A DNA stretch of 17,626 nt from contig DLYT01000059.1 in NCBI GenBank assembly GCA_003447595.1, positions 1 through 17,626 on the forward strand, in the 5' to 3' direction. Source of the stretch: Porphyromonadaceae bacterium. Lineage in GTDB: Bacteria > Bacteroidota > Bacteroidia > Bacteroidales > CAMTPD01. Positions 7,275-13,624 of the stretch are shown here, piece after piece (within the stretch, counting starts at the first letter, position 1; every line of letters starts with the position of its first letter). The position numbers and the translations under genes were made by a program. Under the pieces are notes generated by a model that saw nothing but the letters and a program-made list of their open reading frames with translations, made no database searches and had not been told where the DNA came from.

Positions 7275-8762
7275 ATGAAGAGATTAATAACCATTATACT
7301 ATGTGTGCTATCCCTTTGTTATGCATCTGAAGGATATGCTCAATACCCAAATGACTTTGTTTTTTATAAAGTTGATACGGTAGGACAGTCTCGGTATCAA
7401 CTCGAACCAAGGAAGCGGCCGTGGGTTGCAGCTGCGGAGGTATTGTCGCTCGACGCTCTTTTTCATGTAATGACAAGGTATGCGGCAAACAAAGATTATG
7501 CAAAAATCAGTTGGTCGTCCATAAAGCAAAACTTCAAGACGGGCTTCTTATGGGATAATGACTGCTTCGAAACAAACCTGTTCTTTCATCCCTATCAAGG
7601 AGGCTTGTATTATAGTGCGGCAAGAACTAACGGACTTAATTTTTGGGAGTCGGCTCCTTATGCTTTTGCCGGTAGCTTTATTTGGGAAATGTTTCTCGAA
7701 ACGCAACCGCCATCAACGAATGATATAATAGCTACCACTCTAGGGGGGATTGGGTTGGGTGAAGCAACCTATCGAGTTTCCTCATTAATCTTAAATGAGC
7801 AAAGTCGAGGCTTCGAACGCGTGTTGCGAGAAGTCTCTGCTGCTGTTGTGAATCCGGTAAGAGGTGTAAACCGTCTTATTTACGGACAGTCATGGAAGCG
7901 AGGTCCGCGCTATGTAGATAAAGAGTCGATGGTGCCGTTTGTTGTGCAATTTGGGCTGGGCTATCGCTATTTGACCGAGCGAGCAGTGTCTGATTGCGAG
8001 CATGAAAGTATGGGAAACCTAGACTTTACCATGATTTATAATGATCCGTTTGAAATAGACGGAAAGCAACCTTTTCAATACTTCTCTACCCGTTTGTCTT
8101 TGAATCTCCTTTCCAATCAACCCACTTTGGGTATGGTGAAAGTCTGCGCGTCTATATGGGGTAAGAATCACGAGTATTCACACGGACGAGAAATCTTCTG
8201 GGGACTTTTTCAGAATTTCAGATATTACAACTCCGAGGCTATCAAGAAGTCGGATGGAACTGTGCCGTTTCGTATTTCCGAAACGGTATCGTACGGACCG
8301 GGGATTATTGCAAAGATTCCTTTTACATCCGTCAATGGCTCGTTGGTATTTGGTGGATTCGGTTCCGGTATTGTGCTGGGAGGAAGCAAAGCAGACTATT
8401 TCCGTTTTCAAGATAGAGACTATAATATGGGGAGTGGGTTTAGTCTTCGCTTCGAAGGGCTGCTCACAATTTGGAAACGCTTAGGGATCTATGCCGGATT
8501 TGAGGAATATCGGTTGTATACTTGGAAGGGGTATGAGCATAAAGATTACGAGCATATGGATCCGAACTACTTGAATGCGCAAGGTGCGGTAGGCAATGCC
8601 AGTCTCCGAGTTGCGAAAACTCGAGTTTCATACGCTTTATATAAAAGTTTTGGACTGGGGGCAGAGGCTGCTTGGTATAAAAGAATATCCAATTATAAAT
8701 ACTTTCCGGATGTACAATCCGACGCTTTTGAGCTTCGATTGATGTTGACGTATGGATATTAA
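7275..8762 (+). CDS. Secreted DUF3943 protein, probable envelope protein
   Basis: This 495-residue protein begins with a Sec signal peptide (hydrophobic segment about residues 4-17, likely cleavage after GYA at 22). The conserved central block near residues 85-175 includes WDNDCFETNLFFHPYQGG, SAPYAFAGSFIWE and ATTLGGIGLGEA. I recognise this as DUF3943, a family of unknown function common in Bacteroidetes. The C-terminal half is rich in alternating aromatic/polar segments and ends LMLTYGY. A terminal aromatic residue is typical of outer-membrane beta-barrels, so I infer an outer-membrane or periplasmic location. No catalytic motif is evident. It sits alone between housekeeping genes and the sialic-acid cluster. 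A start-proximal hairpin suggests post-transcriptional or operator control. Family assignment is fairly sure; function is unknown. Confidence 0.85.
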   Translation: MKRLITIILCVLSLCYASEGYAQYPNDFVFYKVDTVGQSRYQLEPRKRPWVAAAEVLSLDALFHVMTRYAANKDYAKISWSSIKQNFKTGFLWDNDCFETNLFFHPYQGGLYYSAARTNGLNFWESAPYAFAGSFIWEMFLETQPPSTNDIIATTLGGIGLGEATYRVSSLILNEQSRGFERVLREVSAAVVNPVRGVNRLIYGQSWKRGPRYVDKESMVPFVVQFGLGYRYLTERAVSDCEHESMGNLDFTMIYNDPFEIDGKQPFQYFSTRLSLNLLSNQPTLGMVKVCASIWGKNHEYSHGREIFWGLFQNFRYYNSEAIKKSDGTVPFRISETVSYGPGIIAKIPFTSVNGSLVFGGFGSGIVLGGSKADYFRFQDRDYNMGSGFSLRFEGLLTIWKRLGIYAGFEEYRLYTWKGYEHKDYEHMDPNYLNAQGAVGNASLRVAKTRVSYALYKSFGLGAEAAWYKRISNYKYFPDVQSDAFELRLMLTYGY

Positions 8763-8926
8763 GTTTTCTAAAATTATACTTGTGTTTGCTGTAATTGTAA
8801 AATAAAGTTTTTAGAAATAAGGTTGAATGTTTGCAGTTTATTTATTTAATGTATTTATTTGCAATCTAGTCGCATTAAAAGTTTTTTATGGGTGGCTAAT
8901 TTATTGTTAAATAATTTAATTAATAT
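8763..8926 (+). promoter_or_regulatory. AT-rich intergenic region upstream of the nan cluster
   Basis: This 164-bp spacer must hold the promoter of nanA and downstream genes. It contains a weak 9-bp inverted repeat, TTTCTAAAA (8765-8773) and TTTTAGAAA (8809-8817), that could fold after the DUF3943 stop. There is also a TTAATTAA palindrome at 8916-8923 just before the ATG. I found no exact TAnnTTTG box; the nearest look-alike is TATTTATTTG. A specific regulator site cannot be named. Confidence 0.4.
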
Positions 8927-9841
8927 ATGGAAAAGATTGTAGGCCTTATTAACGCACCTTTCACGCCTTTTTATCCCAATGGCGAAGTAAACTTAGAACC
9001 AATAGCAGCATATGCAGCATTATTGAAACGTAATGGTTTAAAAGGAGTTTTTATTAACGGATCATCCGGCGAAGGTTATATGCTAACCGAAGCAGAACGT
9101 ATGCAAATTGCAGAGGAATGGATGAAATATTCAGAAGCAGACTTTAAAGTAATCGTTCACGTAGGAAGTACCTGTGTAAAATCAAGTCATAACCTTGCAA
9201 AGCATGCACAAGAGATCGGTGCTTGGGGTATTGGCGCTATGGCATCTCCATTTCCGAAAGTTGCACGCGTAGAAGAGTTGGTAAAATATTGCGAAGAAAT
9301 CGCATGTGGAGCACCGGATCTTCCTTTCTATTTTTACCACATACCGGCATTAAGCGGCGTTTTCTTGCCAATGGTTCCTTTCTTGGAAGCAGTAGACGGA
9401 CGCATTCCAAACTTCGCAGGCATTAAATACACATACGAAAACTTATACGAATACAACCAATGTCGCTTGTATAAAGATGGCAAGTTCGACATGTTGCACG
9501 GACAAGATGAAACCATCCTTGCAAGTTTAGCCTTGGGCGGAGCACAAGGCGGTATCGGAGGAACAACCAACTACAACGGTTTGGTTCTAAATGGTATTCT
9601 CGAAGCTTGGAAAGAAGGCGATATTGAAAAGGCTCGCGAACTACAAAACTTTGCGCAAGCAGTAATCAATGTTATTTGCAACTATCGCGGTAATATCGTA
9701 GCAGGTAAAAAGATCATGAAGTTCTTAGGGCTCGACTTGGGCGACAATCGTACGCCATTTAGAAGCATGACAGACCACGAAGTAACTTGCCTTAAAGCAG
9801 AATTAGACGAAATCGACTTCTTTAGTCGTTGCAATAAATAA
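8927..9841 (+). CDS. nanA: N-acetylneuraminate lyase
   Basis: This 304-residue cytoplasmic class I aldolase of the DapA/NanA TIM-barrel superfamily cleaves N-acetylneuraminate to N-acetylmannosamine and pyruvate. The carboxylate-binding motif GSSGE (residues 45-49) and Tyr137 in FYFYHIP are visible. The Schiff-base Lys167 lies in GIKYTYEN. A lyase rather than dihydrodipicolinate synthase is favoured by the FYHIPALSG context (DapA has YNxP-type motifs). The adjacent ManNAc epimerase and transporter point the same way. Start ATG 8927 gives the standard MEKIVGLINAPFTPF N terminus. It is the first gene of a close-packed run: 26 bp to the epimerase, then 36 bp to the symporter. The Bacteroides fragilis homolog is called NanL. 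Confidence 0.95.
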   Translation: MEKIVGLINAPFTPFYPNGEVNLEPIAAYAALLKRNGLKGVFINGSSGEGYMLTEAERMQIAEEWMKYSEADFKVIVHVGSTCVKSSHNLAKHAQEIGAWGIGAMASPFPKVARVEELVKYCEEIACGAPDLPFYFYHIPALSGVFLPMVPFLEAVDGRIPNFAGIKYTYENLYEYNQCRLYKDGKFDMLHGQDETILASLALGGAQGGIGGTTNYNGLVLNGILEAWKEGDIEKARELQNFAQAVINVICNYRGNIVAGKKIMKFLGLDLGDNRTPFRSMTDHEVTCLKAELDEIDFFSRCNK

Positions 9842-9867
9842 GACCATTTGTTATAAACCTTATTTTC

Positions 9868-11058
9868 ATGAAAAACAAAACAGAATACCTAAAAGAATAC
9901 GCTCAGATATACCACGATGAACTCGTTAATAACATTGTGCCGTTTTGGCTTGAGCACAGCGTAGACCGTGAGTTTGGTGGATTCACGTTTGCCCTTGATC
10001 GTGACGGAACCGTAATGGATACGACCAAAGTAGTATGGATCCACGGCCGATTTGCATGGCTACTTGCTTCCATGTACAATGAGGTCGAGCCACGTAAAGA
10101 ATGGTTAGAAATGTCGAAGCACGGAATAGACTTCCTCGAAAAACACTGCTTCGACACCGACGGTCGTATGTATTTTCTCAACCTAGAAGACGGGACACCA
10201 CTTCGTAAACGTCGCTATGTATTTTCTGAAACCTTTGCAGCCATCGCCTTTGCCGCGTATGCAAAAGCTTCGGGCGATATGAGTTACGCGCAAAAAGCCC
10301 TAGACCTATTTAAGTTGATTCTGCATTACAAAAATACACCGGGCTTATTGCAACCTAAGAATATCCCGGGAGCCAGAGACGCAAAAGGGCACTCCATGTG
10401 TATGATCCTTATCAATACGGCCTATGAAATCAGAAAGGTCATTCAAGATCCGATACTTGATCAGCAAATCGAAGAGTCGATTCAGGAGATCAAACGAGAC
10501 TTTATGAAGCCTGAGTTCAAAGCAGTATTGGAGACCGTGGGGCCTAACGGCGAGTTTATAAACTCCATCGACGGGCGATGCATCAACCCGGGGCACTCCA
10601 TCGAGACAGCATGGTTTATCCTCGAAGAAGCGAAACATCGCGGATGGGATAAAGAGCTTGTGGAGATGGGAACAACCATACTCGATTGGTCGTGGCAGTG
10701 GGGTTGGGATGAGCAGCACGGCGGGATCCTTTATTTCCGTGACTGCAAAAACTTCCCACCACAAGAGTACTGGCACGATATGAAGTTTTGGTGGCCACAA
10801 AACGAAGCACTCATTGCCACGCTTTATGCCTACCAAGCCACCAAAGACGAGAAGTATCTCGACTGGCATAAAAAGATACATACCTATCAATTTACCCATT
10901 TCCCCGATAAAGTCTACGGCGAATGGTATGGTTACCTTCACAAAGACGGAAGCGTATCACAACCGGCCAAGGGGAACTTCTTTAAAGGTCCTTTTCACAT
11001 TCCGCGCATGTTGCTAAAAGGATGGCAACTGAGTAGCGAAATAATCGAAAAAGGATAA
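9868..11058 (+). CDS. nanE: N-acylglucosamine 2-epimerase (AGE/RnBP type)
   Basis: This 396-residue cytoplasmic (alpha/alpha)6-barrel enzyme resembles mammalian renin-binding protein. In Bacteroides fragilis the equivalent NanE interconverts ManNAc and GlcNAc without phosphorylation. Family landmarks include GRFAWLLA (Arg61), NPGHSIETAWF with His243, WWPQNEA, and KGPFHIPRM with His377. These correspond to the conserved Arg and His residues of the AGE active site. There is no signal peptide. It lies directly between nanA and the symporter, which supports ManNAc as substrate over mannose or cellobiose, used by other AGE-fold members. It is unrelated to proteobacterial ManNAc-6-phosphate epimerase, although that enzyme shares the symbol nanE. 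No N-acetylmannosamine kinase is encoded nearby, consistent with this unphosphorylated route. Confidence 0.9.
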   Translation: MKNKTEYLKEYAQIYHDELVNNIVPFWLEHSVDREFGGFTFALDRDGTVMDTTKVVWIHGRFAWLLASMYNEVEPRKEWLEMSKHGIDFLEKHCFDTDGRMYFLNLEDGTPLRKRRYVFSETFAAIAFAAYAKASGDMSYAQKALDLFKLILHYKNTPGLLQPKNIPGARDAKGHSMCMILINTAYEIRKVIQDPILDQQIEESIQEIKRDFMKPEFKAVLETVGPNGEFINSIDGRCINPGHSIETAWFILEEAKHRGWDKELVEMGTTILDWSWQWGWDEQHGGILYFRDCKNFPPQEYWHDMKFWWPQNEALIATLYAYQATKDEKYLDWHKKIHTYQFTHFPDKVYGEWYGYLHKDGSVSQPAKGNFFKGPFHIPRMLLKGWQLSSEIIEKG

Positions 11059-11094
11059 AAGACGATTCGATTACCATTACACCTTAGATCCACC

Positions 11095-13515
11095 ATGAAG
11101 CACATTCTAATCAACCTATTTATATGGATTATGTCGTGTGCCGCCTTGTCGGCAAGCGACGTAGTACACGAGATGACCATTCAACCGAAACTTCCCTTAC
11201 AAACGAAAGTGATGGAGGGAAGCTTTATCGGTAAGTCGGGCAATACCCTTCTTTACGGAGGAGGGGTTACCGATACCTCTAACGGACACTTTACATTTGT
11301 TGGCAACGACGTGTATCGTGTACGAAAAACCCCTGACGGATATACGCAAAAACAAATATTCAAACTCCCACAATCCATTGCCTTTCCGGCATACTGTTCC
11401 ACCTCGCAAGGTGTTATTCTTGCAGGAGGAATAACACCACAAGGACCGGTTTCGGATGTTTTTATGGTATCCGATAGCTTGGGATCATTCAAGGAATTAC
11501 CGCAACTTCCCGTTTCGATCTATCGAGCGGGCTTTGGGGTCTTGAAGAACAAACTCATTCTGGCCGGCGGTATCCAAGACGGAATACCGTCAAACCAAGT
11601 ATGGATGCTCGATCTACATAAGTTGAAACAAGGTTGGCAGTCGATGCCGGCTTTGCCTGTTTCATCCATGGTAGACGGAGCATGCGTAGTACAAAACAAC
11701 GGCGTAGAAGACCGTTTGTATATCTTTGGTCAAAAGATATTTTCCTATTCGGCTACCCTGCACGACTGGTTTGAAGAGACGGCTACAGAAAAAGTAAAAC
11801 AAGTATTACCCTCGTTCGAGCGTTCTATCGCTTCGGCATGGGGCACCCATCATATTTTGTTTCCCAACATCGATGGGAAAGTGTGGGCATTTCACACCAT
11901 CAGTAAGACGGTGATTCCCATTCAAGATTGGGAAACATCCCAAGGAGCACACTTTGCTTCGATCTTTTGGGACGATGCCTTGTGGTTGCTTGATGGAAGC
12001 GACCTGTCTACAGCGAAGTTTTATCATCATGCCTCGTTCGGATTCTTCAACTATGTGGTATTGATACTTTACCTTCTGCTGATGGTAGGGATTGGCTTTT
12101 ACTTTAGCAGAAAAGCCAAAACATCAGACCAGTTTTTTAAAGGAGGTGGGCAAATCCCATGGTGGGCAGCCGGTATCAGTATCTTTGCAACCACCTTGAG
12201 CGCGATTACCTTTATGGCAATTCCGGCCAAGACGTACACATCGAATTGGCTTTACTTTCCCATGTCATTCTCCATCTTGCTCATTGCGCCGGTTATCATC
12301 CATTGGTATCTTCCTTTCTTTCGGAAACTGAATCTTACCAGTGCCTATGAATACCTCGAATACCGATTTAACGTGTCGGTACGTTTGGTGTCGAGTCTGC
12401 TCTTTATCATCTTTATGATTACGCGTATTGCGATCGTACTCTATTTGCCATCGGTGGCACTATCAACCGTAACCGGTATTAGTATCCTTACCTGTATTCT
12501 TATCATGTCGATCATCACCCTGTTGTATGCAACCATTGGTGGGGTTGAGGCGGTAATCTGGGGAGACGTTATTCAAGGAGGCATCTTGCTCGGCGGAGCT
12601 TTACTCTCGGTTATATACATCGTTTTTGAAACAGGCGGACTGGGCGAAACCATTCAGATTGCGGAGGAAGCACACAAGTTTAAGATGCTCGACTTTGCTT
12701 TCGACTTTTCGCAACCTACCTTCTGGGTCATTTTCTTTGGAGCGGGTATGGCCAATACGCTGATAACCTATTCATCGGATCAAACCATCATTCAGCGTTA
12801 TTTTACCACGCACGATATGAAAGCGGCCAAACGCAGTCTTTGGACAAACGGCTTGATTGCTCTTCCGGCTTTGGTCTTGTTTTATTTCATTGGTACCGCC
12901 CTGTATAGTTATTATACAACGAAGCCCGATTTGTTGCCCGTTTCGATGAGTAATGCCGAAGGAATCTTCCCTTACTTCATCGTGAATGAACTACCCAACG
13001 GAGTAGCGGGACTTTTGATCGCGGCTATTTTTGCGGCAACCATGTCTACACTTTCGTCGAATATCAACTCGGTATCTACCGCAATCACATGCGACTTTGT
13101 CATGAAGATTCGTAAAGATATCAAAGACAAAACCATCGTACGCGTGGCACAAGTAAGCGGGATCATTGCTTGCTCGATAGGAATGGGACTTGCCGTAGTC
13201 TTGTCTACGCTCAGTGTGAAGTCTTTCTTTGATGAATTTAATACATTTATCGGACTGCTTACAAGCGGACTGGGTGGACTTTTCTTCATCGGTATCTTCA
13301 TCCCACGTATCAAAGGGTATGCGGCATTGTGCGGATTGATTGGTTCTACGTTGCTATTACTGGTCTTGCGCAACTATTCGTCTCTAAACTTTATGATGTA
13401 CGGACTCGTAGGCATTGCTTTGAGTATCGTAATCGGATACATCCTGAGCTTTGTCTTTAACGAAAAAGAGCGACCTATCAACGGTTTAACGTGGAGCTCT
13501 CGCAAACAAAAATAA
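11095..13515 (+). CDS. Kelch beta-propeller (mutarotase-like) fused to sodium:solute symporter, probable sialic acid importer
   Basis: This 806-residue fusion starts with a signal sequence or signal anchor (about residues 1-22). About 290 residues of Kelch-type repeats follow, with recurring glycine pairs before a hydrophobic strand: GNTLLYGGGV, GVILAGGIT, NKLILAGGIQ and DRLYIFGQ. From about residue 316 it becomes polytopic (FFNYVVLILYLLLMVGIG onward), with about 13-14 membrane helices of the SSS family. SSS signatures include GGVEAVIWGDVIQGG and AATMSTLSSNINSVST (residues ~647-662), whose Ser/Thr pair fits the Na2 sodium site. The propeller resembles the cyclically permuted relatives of NanM, the periplasmic sialic-acid mutarotase. 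Together with nanA and the epimerase upstream, I infer Na+-driven sialic acid uptake with coupled anomer conversion. The substrate is inferred from context; the domain architecture is visible. Confidence 0.88.
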   Translation: MKHILINLFIWIMSCAALSASDVVHEMTIQPKLPLQTKVMEGSFIGKSGNTLLYGGGVTDTSNGHFTFVGNDVYRVRKTPDGYTQKQIFKLPQSIAFPAYCSTSQGVILAGGITPQGPVSDVFMVSDSLGSFKELPQLPVSIYRAGFGVLKNKLILAGGIQDGIPSNQVWMLDLHKLKQGWQSMPALPVSSMVDGACVVQNNGVEDRLYIFGQKIFSYSATLHDWFEETATEKVKQVLPSFERSIASAWGTHHILFPNIDGKVWAFHTISKTVIPIQDWETSQGAHFASIFWDDALWLLDGSDLSTAKFYHHASFGFFNYVVLILYLLLMVGIGFYFSRKAKTSDQFFKGGGQIPWWAAGISIFATTLSAITFMAIPAKTYTSNWLYFPMSFSILLIAPVIIHWYLPFFRKLNLTSAYEYLEYRFNVSVRLVSSLLFIIFMITRIAIVLYLPSVALSTVTGISILTCILIMSIITLLYATIGGVEAVIWGDVIQGGILLGGALLSVIYIVFETGGLGETIQIAEEAHKFKMLDFAFDFSQPTFWVIFFGAGMANTLITYSSDQTIIQRYFTTHDMKAAKRSLWTNGLIALPALVLFYFIGTALYSYYTTKPDLLPVSMSNAEGIFPYFIVNELPNGVAGLLIAAIFAATMSTLSSNINSVSTAITCDFVMKIRKDIKDKTIVRVAQVSGIIACSIGMGLAVVLSTLSVKSFFDEFNTFIGLLTSGLGGLFFIGIFIPRIKGYAALCGLIGSTLLLLVLRNYSSLNFMMYGLVGIALSIVIGYILSFVFNEKERPINGLTWSSRKQK

Positions 13516-13540
13516 ATTCTATTCAACACATCACTTAAAA

Positions 13541-13574
13541 GCGGCATCTATTCTTCGAATAATGCGTTTCTTTG
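13541..13574 (+). terminator. Possible weak terminator after the symporter
   Basis: GCAT (13544-13547) and TATTC (13549-13553) pair with GAATA (13557-13561) and ATGC (13562-13565) around a TTC loop, with one bulged C. The tail GTTTCTTTG is T-rich but interrupted. This could attenuate transcription between the symporter and the downstream lipoprotein gene. It is a structural guess only. Confidence 0.3.
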
Positions 13575-13601
13575 CAGTAACTATTTAAGTAAACAGTCTG
13601 T

Positions 13602-13609
13602 TATATTTA
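13602..13609 (+). promoter_or_regulatory. Possible -7 box (TATATTTA) for the lipoprotein glycosidase gene
   Basis: TATATTTA matches TAnnTTTG at all but the last position and lies 15 bp before the ATG at 13625. A TTTG at 13571-13574 is 27 bp upstream, longer than normal for a -33 box. This is a weak candidate. If real, it would let the glycosidase gene be expressed separately from the nan genes. Confidence 0.3.
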
Positions 13610-13624
13610 AAAAGTAGCGCATTT

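Noticed and set aside
8765..8817. TTTCTAAAA / TTTTAGAAA repeat as a terminator
   Set aside because: The 9-bp stem is almost all A:T with a 35-nt loop and no T run after it; it is noted only in the spacer entry.
10345..10941. 198-codon open frame antisense to the AGE epimerase
   Set aside because: It lies wholly within a well-supported enzyme gene, has no recognisable domain, and looks like a frame shadow.
12972..13373. 133-codon antisense open frame in the symporter
   Set aside because: It is complementary to conserved transmembrane coding sequence and shows no independent signal.
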